A DNA stretch of 64,000 nucleotides. Origin: Methylobacterium sp. C25 (GTDB lineage Bacteria > Pseudomonadota > Alphaproteobacteria > Rhizobiales > Beijerinckiaceae). The translations under genes were made by a program, and so were the position numbers. Every line of letters starts with the position of its first letter. The stretch's first letter is position 1. Location: contig NZ_JAAUVI010000005.1 in the NCBI RefSeq assembly GCF_021352225.1, positions 186,001-250,000 on the forward strand. Reading direction: 5' to 3'. Of this stretch, positions 26,808 to 36,354 are shown piece by piece. The notes beneath the pieces were generated by a model. The model searched no databases. It was not told the origin of the DNA and saw only the letters and a list, made by a program, of their open reading frames with translations.

Positions 26808-28298
26808 ATGACGATGAACCGCGTGCGCCTGCTCATCCCGGCCCTCTGCGCCATCGCCGTCGCGACGACCGGCGCGGCGCAAGGGCAAACTCGCTCCGGC
26901 CTCGGCCAGGCTCCCGTCGTTTCGGTCGGCGCGGACGAGTCCTCTGCCTCCCGACGAGTCGAGCTGACCAGGGGGCGCTCGATGATCATTGATCTCCCGC
27001 GCGATGCGAAGGAGGTCTTCGTCGCCAACCCCAACGTCGCGAACGCCGTGGTGCGATCGACGCGTAAGGTGTTCGTCATCGGCATGGAGGAAGGCGCGAC
27101 CTCGATCTTCGTGATGGATGGTGACGGCCGTCAGATCGCCGCGCTCGACGTGGTCGTCGCGCGCGAGCTCAAGCTTCCACTGCTCCAGCAGACTCTGCAG
27201 CAGAGCTTTCCGGGCAGCCGCTTCGAGGTCCGTTCGGCGGGCGACTCGATCATCCTGTCCGGTACCGTCGCATCCGCATCCGATGCCAGCCGTGCAATCG
27301 ACTTGGCGAACGGGTTCGTCGGCGCTGCCGGGGCGATGGGAGGTGCAGCGGGCGCCGGAGGAGCGGCGGCAACGCGCGGCACGGTGATCAACAACCTGAC
27401 CATTCGCGAGAAGGATCAGGTGATGCTGCGCGTCACCGTGGTCGAGGTTGCACGGACGGTGCTGAAGCAATTCGGCGTGAATGTGAACGGCAGCTGGTCG
27501 AACCTCAATTTCGTCAATCAGACGCCTTTCGCTCTGTCCGGTTCTCAATTTCCAAATGGCAATCTTCTTTCCGGCACGGTCAACACCGGCGGCGGAGGCA
27601 GCCTTACTGCTACGCTCAGGGCCTTTGAGCAGGCTGGCGTCTCGCGCATTCTTGCAGAGCCGACGCTAACGGCGATTTCTGGGGAAGCGGCCAACTTCAC
27701 GGCCGGCGGCGAAATTCCGGTCCCAGCTAGCCAGACGTGCTCGGCTGGAGGCGCGGCTTGCGTCGTCGGCATCGTCTACAAGCCTTACGGCGTCTCACTG
27801 ACATTTACGCCGATCGTTCTGTCGGAAAACCGTATTTCCATCAGAGTCGGAACAAGCGTCTCCGAAATCGATCCGCAGAATTCATATAACTTCATCAATA
27901 ACGGCGCCAGCACGCCCGTGCCTGGGCTGACGGTGCGCAAGTCCGAGACGACCGTCGAACTTGCTTCCGGTGCGACGATGATGACCGCCGGCCTGATCCA
28001 ACAGAAGAACAAGGCGGCGATCGGCGGCCTGCCTGGCCTGATCAACCTGCCGATCCTCGGCGCCTTGTTCCGCTCCCGCGATTACCAGCGCCAGGAGACG
28101 GAATTGATGATCATGGTTACGCCGTACATCGCGAAGCCGATGCAGGCGGCCCAGGTCGCGCGTCCCGATGACGGCTTCACCGACGCCACCGATATCCAGG
28201 GCGTGCTGCTTGGGCGCGTGAACAAGATCTACGGCTCCGCCCGGGGGCGCCCTCTCGGCCAAGGCTATCGCGGAAATGTCGGCTTCATCGCCGACTGA
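26808..28298 (+). CDS. cpaC: Tad pilus secretin CpaC/RcpA
   Basis: The outer-membrane secretin through which the Flp pilus passes. The 496-residue protein has a signal peptide (about 1-24), a pilus-formation N domain (SMIIDLPRDAKEVFVANPNVANAVV), a BON-like domain (FEVRSAGDSIILSGTVASASDASRA) and a C-terminal secretin domain ending with SETTVELASGATMMTAGLI and PILGALFRS. The ATG at 26808 has GAGGAA seven bases upstream; a GTG directly before it is the alternative. It is transcribed with cpaB and cpaD. Confidence 0.95.
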   Translation: MTMNRVRLLIPALCAIAVATTGAAQGQTRSGLGQAPVVSVGADESSASRRVELTRGRSMIIDLPRDAKEVFVANPNVANAVVRSTRKVFVIGMEEGATSIFVMDGDGRQIAALDVVVARELKLPLLQQTLQQSFPGSRFEVRSAGDSIILSGTVASASDASRAIDLANGFVGAAGAMGGAAGAGGAAATRGTVINNLTIREKDQVMLRVTVVEVARTVLKQFGVNVNGSWSNLNFVNQTPFALSGSQFPNGNLLSGTVNTGGGGSLTATLRAFEQAGVSRILAEPTLTAISGEAANFTAGGEIPVPASQTCSAGGAACVVGIVYKPYGVSLTFTPIVLSENRISIRVGTSVSEIDPQNSYNFINNGASTPVPGLTVRKSETTVELASGATMMTAGLIQQKNKAAIGGLPGLINLPILGALFRSRDYQRQETELMIMVTPYIAKPMQAAQVARPDDGFTDATDIQGVLLGRVNKIYGSARGRPLGQGYRGNVGFIAD

Positions 28299-28358
28299 GC
28301 CGGACGCTTATCCTAGAAAATCCATGCTCAGCCCGACGCCGCATCAGGATCGCGAACG

Positions 28359-29102
28359 ATGGCATTCCAACCTTCAAACACGTCTCGATCGCCATTGGCT
28401 CTGGCTGTCCTGGTGCTTCTGACCGGCTCCCTCGCTGCCTGCAAGAGTGACCGCGTCGATCAGACGGGCTCGATCTACCCGCACGACGTCCGGGTTAGAC
28501 ACCCGTTCGTTCTCGCCGAGGGTACAACCAAACTCGACATCTTCCCGTCGGGCCCCGGTCATCTCGACCCGCGCCAAGCGGCCGATCTCGACGCCTTCCT
28601 GCTCGAATACCGCCGCTACGGGCGGGGATCGCTCGCCATCGACATGCCGCGTGGCGCGTCGTCGGCGGCCACCGCGGCGGCGGAGCGGACCGGCGCGGCA
28701 GTCCGTAGGGCGGCCGCCGAGAACGGCTTGCCGAACGGGGTCATCGTCGTAGCGAGCTATGCCGCGGCCGATCCCGGCCTTGCCTCGCCGGTTCGCCTCA
28801 GCTTCCAGCAGATGGAGGCCAAGGTCGCGAGCGCCTGCGGATTGTGGCCGCAGGATCTCGGCGTCAGCAGTCCTGTATCCAATCTGCGTAACGAACCCTC
28901 GTGGAATCTCGGCTGTGCCACGCGCTCGAACATCGCCGCTCAGATTGCCGACCCGGTCGACCTCGTGCGCGGCCGACCCGAGGGCCGCATCGACACTGTT
29001 CGGCGCACGCAGGTCATCGACAAGCTGCGACAGGGCAACGATCCGTCAACCAAATGGAACCAGGATGGGAAGAACGAAGTGAAGAGCAACGTCTCGCAAT
29101 AG
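28359..29102 (+). CDS. cpaD: Tad pilus lipoprotein CpaD
   Basis: A 247-residue outer-membrane lipoprotein with a clear signal peptide and lipobox LAAC, with the lipidated cysteine at 28. The conserved CpaD core begins at YPHDVRVRHPFVLAEG and continues through DAFLLEYRRYGRGSLAID, NGLPNGVIVVASY and NEPSWNLGCATRSNIAAQIADP. CpaD proteins help the secretin reach and work in the outer membrane, a role inferred from Caulobacter. Operon position is between cpaC and cpaE. Confidence 0.92.
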   Translation: MAFQPSNTSRSPLALAVLVLLTGSLAACKSDRVDQTGSIYPHDVRVRHPFVLAEGTTKLDIFPSGPGHLDPRQAADLDAFLLEYRRYGRGSLAIDMPRGASSAATAAAERTGAAVRRAAAENGLPNGVIVVASYAAADPGLASPVRLSFQQMEAKVASACGLWPQDLGVSSPVSNLRNEPSWNLGCATRSNIAAQIADPVDLVRGRPEGRIDTVRRTQVIDKLRQGNDPSTKWNQDGKNEVKSNVSQ

Positions 29103-29180
29103 GCCCACCCATCTGGCGATCGGATCGGCCTGCGTCGTTCCGGCTATCACACGCGAGACTCCATCAACCGGAAGCGACAC

Positions 29181-30425
29181 ATGCCGGACCCGAACGAGCC
29201 GAACGAGCGCATCATCGCCGCGGTCCCCCGGATTACCATCCAGGCCTTCTGCGAGACTGCCGAGACGGCGGCCCTCATAGAGACCACCGTCGGCGACCGG
29301 CGCATGCAGAAGGCGCATGTCCGCGTTCAGATGGGCGGCGGCGCGGCCGCGGTCGAGGCGTTCCGCCAGGCTCCGACGCCGAACGTCATCGTGATCGAGA
29401 TCCAGGGTCCGAAGTCGCGACCGCTCGAGTGTCTCGACGCGTTGGCCGAAGTCTGTGACCCGGGCACCAAGGTCATCATCATCGGTCACGTCAACGACGT
29501 GCTGCTCTATCGCCAGTTCCTGCAACGCGGGGTCAGCGAATATCTTATGGCTCCGGTCGAGCCGTTAGGTCTGATTTCGGCGGTGTCCGACTTGTTCTCG
29601 GCGCCGGGTGCGAAGCCCGTCGGCCGCACGATCGCGGTATTCGGCGCGCGCGGTGGCGCCGGCTCCTCGACGGTGGCGCATAACCTCGCCTGGACCATCG
29701 CCCGCGAGCATGGCACCGCGACGGTGATCGCCGACCTTTCCATTGCTTTTGGCACGGCGAGCCTGAACTTCAACCAGGATCCGCCGCAGGGCATTGCCGA
29801 GGCCGTATTCGCGCCGGAACGCCTCGATGCGAACCTGCTCGACCGGCTGCTGTCGAAATGCAGCGACAACCTCAGCTTGCTCTCGGCGCCGGCCACTCTC
29901 GACCGGACGGTTGACCTCTCCGAGGCCTCCTTTGACGCCCTGCTCGACCTGCTTCGGGCCGCTGTTCCTTGCATCGTGCTGGACGTTCCGCAGGGTTGGT
30001 CGGCCTGGACGCGGCGCATGCTGATCGCTGCCGACGAAATTCTCATCGTCTCGCAGCCTGACCTCGCGTCGCTGCGGAACACGAAGAACCTGCTCGCTGT
30101 CCTCGCGCAGAGCCGCCCAAACGATGCGCGCGCCAAGGTGGTGCTCAACAGCGTCGGTGTGCCGAAGCGTCCGGAGATCGCGGCCGCCGAGTTCGCCAAG
30201 GCGCTGGACCTGACCCTCAGCGCCGTACTGCCGTTCGATCCTGCCCTGTTCGGCACGGCCGCAAATAACGGCCAGATGATCGCCGAGGTACAGGCCAACG
30301 CGAAGCCGGCCGAGATCTTCGGAAGCCTCGCTGCCGCTGTAACCGGCCGCGCCGAGCTCCGCCGCAACCGCCCAAACATGCTCGAGCCGCTGTTGGCCAA
30401 GCTCTCGCGCCGCAAGGCGTCCTAG
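29181..30425 (+). CDS. cpaE: Pilus assembly ATPase-like protein CpaE/TadZ
   Basis: A 414-residue cytoplasmic protein that places the Tad machine at the pole. The N-terminal half is receiver-like without an obvious phosphoacceptor pattern. The C-terminal half is a MinD/ParA-type ATPase with a degenerate P-loop, GARGGAGSSTVAHNLAW (156-172), in which the usual lysine is replaced by serine. Degenerate loops are common in TadZ/CpaE proteins, so this is not evidence of damage. It precedes cpaF by 22 bases. Confidence 0.93.
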   Translation: MPDPNEPNERIIAAVPRITIQAFCETAETAALIETTVGDRRMQKAHVRVQMGGGAAAVEAFRQAPTPNVIVIEIQGPKSRPLECLDALAEVCDPGTKVIIIGHVNDVLLYRQFLQRGVSEYLMAPVEPLGLISAVSDLFSAPGAKPVGRTIAVFGARGGAGSSTVAHNLAWTIAREHGTATVIADLSIAFGTASLNFNQDPPQGIAEAVFAPERLDANLLDRLLSKCSDNLSLLSAPATLDRTVDLSEASFDALLDLLRAAVPCIVLDVPQGWSAWTRRMLIAADEILIVSQPDLASLRNTKNLLAVLAQSRPNDARAKVVLNSVGVPKRPEIAAAEFAKALDLTLSAVLPFDPALFGTAANNGQMIAEVQANAKPAEIFGSLAAAVTGRAELRRNRPNMLEPLLAKLSRRKAS

Positions 30426-30447
30426 GACACTGAAGGCGCGGGACGCG

Positions 30448-31899
30448 ATGTTCGGCAGACGCACTGGCTCATCCGCAGCTCCGGCACCGGCGCCCCTGCC
30501 GCTGCCGGGAGCGCCCCCGCGCGCGGCTGAGCCGATTGCGATACCGGCGCCCGTGGAAGCCCCGGCCCGCCAACAGGCGGCCGCCACGCCTCCTGTGCCG
30601 CACAAGTCCGAGGACTACTTCCGCACCAAGAGCATGATCTTCGGAGCGCTGATCGAGGCGATCGACCTCGCTCAGCTCGCACGCCTCGACGGTGAGAGTG
30701 CGCGCGAAGAAATTCGCGACATCGTTTCCGAGATCATCGGCCTCAAGAACATCGTTCTGTCGATTGCCGAGCAAGAAGAACTGCTCGACGACATCTGCAA
30801 TGACGTGCTCGGCTATGGGCCGCTCGAGCCGCTTCTCGCACGCGACGATATCGCGGACGTGATGGTCAACGGAGCGGATCGGACCTTCATCGAAGTCGCC
30901 GGCAAGATTCAGCTGACCTCTGTGCGCTTTCGCGACAACGCGCAGCTGATGAACATCTGCCAGCGCATCGTCAGCCAGGTTGGCCGCCGCGTCGACGAGG
31001 CCTCGCCGATCTGCGACGCCCGCCTGCCCGACGGCTCACGCGTCAACGTGATCGCTCCGCCGCTGGCCATCGACGGCCCGGCCCTCACGATCCGAAAGTT
31101 CAAGAAGGACAAGCTGACCCTCGAACAGCTCGTCCGCTTCGGCGCGATCTCGCCGGAGGGCGCCAAGATCCTGCAGATCATCGGCAAGGTCCGCTGCAAC
31201 GTCGTGATCTCCGGCGGTACCGGCTCGGGCAAGACGACGCTGCTGAACTGCCTGACGGCCTTCATCGAACTCGACGAGCGGGTCATCACCTGCGAGGACG
31301 CTGCCGAATTGCAGCTCCAGCAGCCGCATGTCGTGCGCCTCGAGACGCGACCGCCGAACCTCGAGGGGTCTGGCGCCATCACCATGCGCGACCTCGTCAA
31401 AAACTGTCTGCGTATGCGGCCCGAGCGCATCATCGTCGGCGAGGTCCGCGGACCCGAGGCCTTCGACCTCTTACAGGCCATGAACACCGGCCATGACGGC
31501 TCGATGGGGACGCTGCACGCCAACTCACCGCGCGAATGCCTGTCACGTATTGAATCAATGATCACGATGGGCGGCTTCTCGCTGCCCTCGCGGACGCTGC
31601 GCGAGATGATTACCGGCTCGGTCGACGTCATCATCCAGGCAATGCGCCTGCGCGACGGCTCCCGCCGCATCACCCACATCACCGAAGTGCTCGGGATGGA
31701 GGGCGACGTGATCATCACCCAAGACCTGCTCGTCTACGACATCCTCGGCGAGGACGCGAACGGCAAACTGATCGGCCGGCATCGCTCGACCGGCGTTGGG
31801 CGCCCGCGCTTCTGGGAGCGGGCCCGCTACTACGGAGAAGAGCGCGCCCTCGCCGCGGCACTCGATGCCGCTGCCGTACCTGAGGCGGCAAACGAATGA
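30448..31899 (+). CDS. cpaF: Type II/IV secretion ATPase CpaF/TadA
   Basis: The hexameric ATPase that powers Flp pilus assembly. The 483-residue protein opens with a proline/alanine-rich N-terminus (about 1-45), then an N-terminal domain, and the GspE-like core with Walker A ISGGTGSGKTTLLNCL (about 252-267), an aspartate box around CEDAAELQLQQPHVVRLETR, Walker B-type RIIVGEVRGPEAFDLLQAMN and a HANSPRECLSRIE segment. Its stop overlaps the tadB start as ATGA, so the two are translationally coupled. Confidence 0.96.
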   Translation: MFGRRTGSSAAPAPAPLPLPGAPPRAAEPIAIPAPVEAPARQQAAATPPVPHKSEDYFRTKSMIFGALIEAIDLAQLARLDGESAREEIRDIVSEIIGLKNIVLSIAEQEELLDDICNDVLGYGPLEPLLARDDIADVMVNGADRTFIEVAGKIQLTSVRFRDNAQLMNICQRIVSQVGRRVDEASPICDARLPDGSRVNVIAPPLAIDGPALTIRKFKKDKLTLEQLVRFGAISPEGAKILQIIGKVRCNVVISGGTGSGKTTLLNCLTAFIELDERVITCEDAAELQLQQPHVVRLETRPPNLEGSGAITMRDLVKNCLRMRPERIIVGEVRGPEAFDLLQAMNTGHDGSMGTLHANSPRECLSRIESMITMGGFSLPSRTLREMITGSVDVIIQAMRLRDGSRRITHITEVLGMEGDVIITQDLLVYDILGEDANGKLIGRHRSTGVGRPRFWERARYYGEERALAAALDAAAVPEAANE

Positions 31900-32864
31900 A
31901 CGCGGCCGGCGCCTCAATCGCTGCGGGTCTGGCGGCCGTCGCGGCCGGCGGCATCGCCTATGTGTTCCTGATGCCGCTCCTTTCCGGTGAGCGCCTTGCG
32001 GAGCAGCGTGTGAAGGCACTCGGTGCGCCGAAGTCCGCGATCGACCGGACGACCGCGATCAACCGCCGCGAACAGGTCGCCAAGAGCCTCAAGGAAATCG
32101 AGGCCAAGAAGGCCAATACGAAGATCACCCTGGAGACCCGGCTCGCCCGCGCAGGCCTCGATTGGTCGCGGAAGAAATTCTTCGTCATCTCGGCGATCAT
32201 GGGGCTCGTCATCGGCTTCGGCATGCTGATCGTGAGCGGCAACATGCTGGTGGGTCTGGGAGCCGCCTTCGCAGGCGCTTTCGGCTTGCCGCGCTGGATG
32301 CTGGGCTTCCTGCAGAAGCGGCGCATCGGCAAGTTCGTGCTCGAGCTCCCGAACGCGATCGACGTCGTCGTGCGCGGCATCCGCTCAGGCATCCCGGTGG
32401 GCGACTGTCTGCGGATCATCGCACGGGAGGCCCAGGAGCCCGTGCGCAGCGAGTTCAGGATTGCGATCGAGGCTCAGGCCCTCGGCGTGCCGATGTCGGA
32501 CGCGATCCTCAAGATGTACGAGCGCGTCCCCGTCAACGACGTCAACTTCTTTGCGATCGTCATCGGCATCCAGGCGAAGTCAGGCGGTAATTTGTCTGAA
32601 GCTCTGGGCAACCTTTCCCGCGTGCTGCGCGAGCGTAAGAAGATGGTCGGCAAGGTTCAGGCGATGAGCATGGAGGCGAAAGCTTCCGCCGCGATCATTG
32701 CGTGCCTGCCATTCCTCGTTGCCATTCTTACTTATATATCTAGCCCTGATTACATCTCGTTGCTCTGGACGACGCGGGTTGGACAGCTGTCGTTGCTTGG
32801 ATCGGCTATCTGGATGTCGATCGGTGTCTTCTCGATGAAGAAGATGATCAATTTCGATATTTGA
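31896..32864 (+). CDS. tadB: Tad pilus inner-membrane protein TadB
   Basis: A 322-residue inner-membrane platform protein of the GspF family. A first transmembrane helix lies at about 5-25, two more near residues 95-130, then the T2SSF domain (about 155-285, with FVLELPNAIDVVVRGIRSG, GDCLRIIAREAQEPV and SEALGNLSRVLRERKKM) and two C-terminal helices. It overlaps cpaF by four bases and precedes tadC by 75 bases. Confidence 0.94.
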   Translation: MNAAGASIAAGLAAVAAGGIAYVFLMPLLSGERLAEQRVKALGAPKSAIDRTTAINRREQVAKSLKEIEAKKANTKITLETRLARAGLDWSRKKFFVISAIMGLVIGFGMLIVSGNMLVGLGAAFAGAFGLPRWMLGFLQKRRIGKFVLELPNAIDVVVRGIRSGIPVGDCLRIIAREAQEPVRSEFRIAIEAQALGVPMSDAILKMYERVPVNDVNFFAIVIGIQAKSGGNLSEALGNLSRVLRERKKMVGKVQAMSMEAKASAAIIACLPFLVAILTYISSPDYISLLWTTRVGQLSLLGSAIWMSIGVFSMKKMINFDI

Positions 32865-32939
32865 GCTGCCCCGCCTGCCGGATCGCGAGCGGCATGACCA
32901 CCAGTCCGACGAGGTCGGCGCGCCCAGGACTTGTGACGG

Positions 32940-33908
32940 ATGAACGCTTCCTTCCTCGACACTCTGACCGATCCGAAGCTTGGGGCCATGGTGCTGACTG
33001 GCCTCGCCGTGGCGGCCACGGCCTTCGCGCTGGTTCAGCCGCTGCTCGAGCCGGACAGGCTCGGCAAGCGCATGAAGCTCGTCAGCGATGAGCGCGAGCA
33101 GTTGCGTCAGCGCGAGCGCGAGAAGCTCGCCACCAAGTCGACGCTGCGCACTGAACCGAAGGCGTACATGAAAAACGTCGTCGAGCGGTTCAACCTCGGC
33201 AGTTGGCTCGGGACGGACACATCGAAGAAAAAGCTCGTGATGGCAGGCTATCGCGGCCAGGGGGCCGAGACCGCCTTTCTATTTTTCCGCCTGGTTTCGC
33301 CGGCTGCTATGGCCGTGGCCTCCACGGTCTACCTGTTCGTGCTCGACGTGCTGGACCAGCCAGTCATGATCAAGTTGGCGATCGTGATCGCGGCGACTTT
33401 CGTCGGAATCAAGCTGCCCGAGCTGTTCCTGACCAATCTGATCGGCAAGCGCCAGGCAGAGATTAGGCGCGCCTGGCCGGATGCCCTCGACCTCGCCCTG
33501 ATCTGCGTCGAATCGGGCATGGCGGTCGAAAACGCCTTCCGTCGCGTCGGTATCGAGATCGCGGCGCAATCCCTGGTGCTCGCCGAGGAACTCGCCCTGA
33601 CGGTGGCCGAGCTGTCGTTCCTTCCGGATCGGCGCTTGGCTTACGAGAATATGGGTAACCGGATCGGGCTCGAAGGAGTGAGGGCCGTCGCGACGGCGTT
33701 GATCCAGGCCGAGCGCTACGGCACGCCGGTGGGGCAGGCCCTGCGCGTTCTGGCGCAAGAGAGCCGGGACCAACGCCTGACGGCGGCCGAGAAGAAGGCT
33801 GCCGCGCTGCCCCCGAAGCTGACGGTGCCGATGATTCTGTTCTTCTTGCCGGTGCTGTTCGTGGTGATCCTGATGCCGGCGAGCATCCAGGTCTTCGGCT
33901 ACAAGTGA
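32940..33908 (+). CDS. tadC: Tad pilus inner-membrane protein TadC
   Basis: A 322-residue GspF-family partner of TadB. An N-terminal hydrophobic helix (about 15-35) is followed by a basic coiled region (DEREQLRQREREKLATKS), two helices, the T2SSF domain (RAWPDALDLALICVESGMAVENAF to VGQALRVLAQESRDQRL) and a C-terminal helix LPVLFVVILMPASIQVFGY. It is the last gene of the rightward Tad run here. No tadE, tadF or tadG follows. Confidence 0.94.
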   Translation: MNASFLDTLTDPKLGAMVLTGLAVAATAFALVQPLLEPDRLGKRMKLVSDEREQLRQREREKLATKSTLRTEPKAYMKNVVERFNLGSWLGTDTSKKKLVMAGYRGQGAETAFLFFRLVSPAAMAVASTVYLFVLDVLDQPVMIKLAIVIAATFVGIKLPELFLTNLIGKRQAEIRRAWPDALDLALICVESGMAVENAFRRVGIEIAAQSLVLAEELALTVAELSFLPDRRLAYENMGNRIGLEGVRAVATALIQAERYGTPVGQALRVLAQESRDQRLTAAEKKAAALPPKLTVPMILFFLPVLFVVILMPASIQVFGYK

Positions 33909-33933
33909 CTTGAAGCCGAGTACGGCAGCGCCG

Positions 33934-33954
33934 AGGCCGGGAACGCTCCGGCCT
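33934..33954. terminator. Hairpin between tadC and the TPR lipoprotein gene
   Basis: AGGCCGG (33934-33940) pairs with CCGGCCT (33948-33954) across a seven-base loop, in the 67-base gap between two convergent genes. There is no T run on either strand, so termination is only plausible by position. Confidence 0.35.
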
Positions 33955-33975
33955 GGAATAGCTGATACTGTCCGA

Positions 33976-34812
33976 TCAGCCGCGCGGTGCGGCGATCGGT
34001 GCTCTCGGCAACTCGCGGCTGAGCGTCTGATCGGGTTTTGCGCTCGCCTGGCGCGCTGCGACCGAACGAAGCGACGCGACGTTGGCCGCCGCCGCCTCGG
34101 GGGTGAGATCCTGGCGAAGCACCGTTTCCGCCTCGTCGAACCGACCCTTCAGTCCGAGCGCCAGAGCCAAATTCTGGCGAACGCGGGCGTCGGCGCGCGG
34201 TTGCGCACTCGCTAGCCGCAGCGTCGCCTCCGCCTGGTCGAGCTGTCGCCCGAGCAGGTAGGATAGTCCGAGATTCGACAGCACGGTCGGCTCGTTCGGC
34301 ACGATCTTGAGGGCCGCCTCGTAGAACCCCTGCGCGCTGGCATGATCGCCGAGCTGGTCGGCGACGGTTCCCTGCGCCGAGAGGACACGCCAGTCTGGTT
34401 GGGCAGGTGTGTGAGCGTTCTGAAGGACCTCGGCGGCTTCAGCGAACCTGCCGGCGTCGGCGAGGCTCTTGCCGTAGGCGGCCAGCACGGCCCGGTTCTT
34501 CGGATTGCGCAGGGCAGTCTGCTGAAGGACGGCGACCGCCTGCGTGCGTTGGTTCGTGGCGCGCAGCACCGAGGCATAGCGCATCGCGACGCCAATATCG
34601 GTGGGATCGGCGGTGTATTTCGCGCCCAGCTCATCGATCTCCCCGCGCGTGGCGGCACGCGGCGCGGACCCACTGCCGATGGAGCTCGTGGTCTCGGGCG
34701 AGCGCGACTGACATCCGGCTGCGAGAGCCGCGAGGAGCACTGCAGCGCCGAGCGACCGCCCTGCCCTGCCGAAAGATGAGAGGGCGCGAGGTCTCGAAGC
34801 CGCCGCACGCAT
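33976..34812 (-). CDS. TPR-repeat lipoprotein (TadD-like)
   Basis: A 278-residue protein with a lipoprotein signal peptide (lipobox AAGC, Cys34) and about five TPR-like repeats (about 75-250), such as AVAVLQQTALRNPKNRAVLAAYGKSL split over two helices and EPTVLSNLGLSYLLGRQLDQA. TadD proteins of the Tad system have this layout, and the gene is directly convergent with tadC, which supports that role. Yet the opposite orientation means separate expression. The ATG at 34812 has GGAG six bases upstream; the frame extends to 34938 without a better start. Confidence 0.82.
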   Translation of the reverse strand: MRAAASRPRALSSFGRAGRSLGAAVLLAALAAGCQSRSPETTSSIGSGSAPRAATRGEIDELGAKYTADPTDIGVAMRYASVLRATNQRTQAVAVLQQTALRNPKNRAVLAAYGKSLADAGRFAEAAEVLQNAHTPAQPDWRVLSAQGTVADQLGDHASAQGFYEAALKIVPNEPTVLSNLGLSYLLGRQLDQAEATLRLASAQPRADARVRQNLALALGLKGRFDEAETVLRQDLTPEAAAANVASLRSVAARQASAKPDQTLSRELPRAPIAAPRG

Positions 34813-34946
34813 GTTCCGCTCCAAATGACCATCGGTCACGGCATCGCCGTCCCGGGCCTTTGGTGATAGGCCGTTAACCCTAACGGCCCGTAAATCGGCC
34901 CCGGCACCCCCAGCAAACCAGTTTTCCTCCTCCCCCATCAGAGCCG

Positions 34947-36338
34947 ATGCAAACTGACCTTCTCGATCTCCTTCCCGCCACCAGCGACGCGATCCCGATC
35001 CGTTGCATCGATCCGGCCGAATGGAACAGCGTCGAGGCCGTCCTGACCCCCATCCAGCGCGCCTATGTCGAGACGACCGGCTTCATGCCGAAGGCCGGGC
35101 GTCTGTGCCTGCTGCCGAACGCCGAGGGTCGGCTGGAGCGCGTGCTGTTCGGGCTCGGTGACACGACAGCTGCCGCCTATGATCGCTTCACGGCCGGCCG
35201 GCTCGTCGGGCTGTTGCCAGAAGGGCGCTACCGCTTCGAGGAAGGTGGCGTCGACCTGGCCGAAGCCACGCTGGCCTGGTTGCTCTCGAGCTATCGCTTC
35301 GGCCGCTACAAGGCCTCGCCGGCAAAACTGCCAGCTTTGGCAGCGCCCGAGACGATCGATGCAGACGCGGTGCTGCGCATCGCCCGCGCCGTTGCCGCGG
35401 GGCGCGATCTGGTCAACACGCCCTCCAATGATCTCGGCCCGGCCGAGATCGAGGCTGCCGCGCGTGCGCTCGCCGATCGCTTCGGTGCCGCGATCAGCGT
35501 GACCAGCGGTGAGGAGCTGGAGCGGGAATTCCCGCTGGTCCATGCCGTCGGCAAGGCCTCGACGCGGCCTCCCCAGCTGATCGACCTGACATGGGGACCG
35601 GCCGACGCGCCACGCGTCACGCTGGTCGGCAAAGGTGTCGTGTTCGATACCGGTGGCCTCGACATCAAGCCGTCGAGCGGCATGCTTCTCATGAAGAAGG
35701 ACATGGGCGGTTCGGCCGCGGCGCTCAGCGCTGCCGAGATGGTGATGGGTTCGGGCCTGAACCTCCGTTTGCGCCTCATTATCCCAACGGTCGAGAACGC
35801 GATCGCTGGCAACGCTTTCCGTCCCGGCGACATTCTGCGCGCCCGCTCGGGCCTGACGGTCGAGATCGGTAATACCGATGCGGAGGGCCGGCTGATCCTG
35901 GCGGATGCCCTCACGCTCGCGGAAGCGGAGAGACCGGACCTGATCATCGACTTCGCGACTTTGACGGGGGCAGCCCGCACAGCCCTCGGACCGGATCTGC
36001 CGGCCTATTTCACCGAAGACGACGCCCTGGCGAGCGCGGTTGACGAAGCCGGCCGCGCCGCAATCGATCCGGTCTGGCGCCTGCCGCTCCACGCGCCCTA
36101 TGCCAGCCTGCTGGATTCGAAGGTCGCCGATCTCAACAATGTGTCGGGCGGCCCTTTCGCTGGGGCGATCACCGCGGCGCTCTTCCTCCGCCGCTTCGCG
36201 TCGAAAACGAAACGGCATCTGCATTTCGATCTCTACGGCTGGAACCCGTCGACGAAGCCGGGCCGGCCGGAAGGCGGCGAGGTCCAGACGGCGCGCCTCG
36301 TCCACCAACTGCTCAAGACGCTCTACCCGGCTGCCTGA
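34947..36338 (+). CDS. Leucyl aminopeptidase family protein (M17)
   Basis: A 463-residue cytosolic di-metal aminopeptidase. The M17 metal site can be read as Lys and Asp in LVGKGVVFDTGGLDIKPSSG, Asp in KKDMGGSA, and Asp/Glu in NTDAEGRLILADAL, the last being the family signature with its catalytic arginine. The N-terminal domain is shorter than in PepA, which is typical of the PepB-like alphaproteobacterial type. It is divergent from the TPR lipoprotein gene and ends just before the convergent EcsC-like gene. Confidence 0.93.
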   Translation: MQTDLLDLLPATSDAIPIRCIDPAEWNSVEAVLTPIQRAYVETTGFMPKAGRLCLLPNAEGRLERVLFGLGDTTAAAYDRFTAGRLVGLLPEGRYRFEEGGVDLAEATLAWLLSSYRFGRYKASPAKLPALAAPETIDADAVLRIARAVAAGRDLVNTPSNDLGPAEIEAAARALADRFGAAISVTSGEELEREFPLVHAVGKASTRPPQLIDLTWGPADAPRVTLVGKGVVFDTGGLDIKPSSGMLLMKKDMGGSAAALSAAEMVMGSGLNLRLRLIIPTVENAIAGNAFRPGDILRARSGLTVEIGNTDAEGRLILADALTLAEAERPDLIIDFATLTGAARTALGPDLPAYFTEDDALASAVDEAGRAAIDPVWRLPLHAPYASLLDSKVADLNNVSGGPFAGAITAALFLRRFASKTKRHLHFDLYGWNPSTKPGRPEGGEVQTARLVHQLLKTLYPAA

Positions 36339-36354
36339 AGCTGCCGCAGGCCGT

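Noticed and set aside
29636..29690. Loss of the P-loop lysine in CpaE as possible gene decay
   Set aside because: Degenerate P-loops are common in the CpaE/TadZ family and the rest of the gene is intact.
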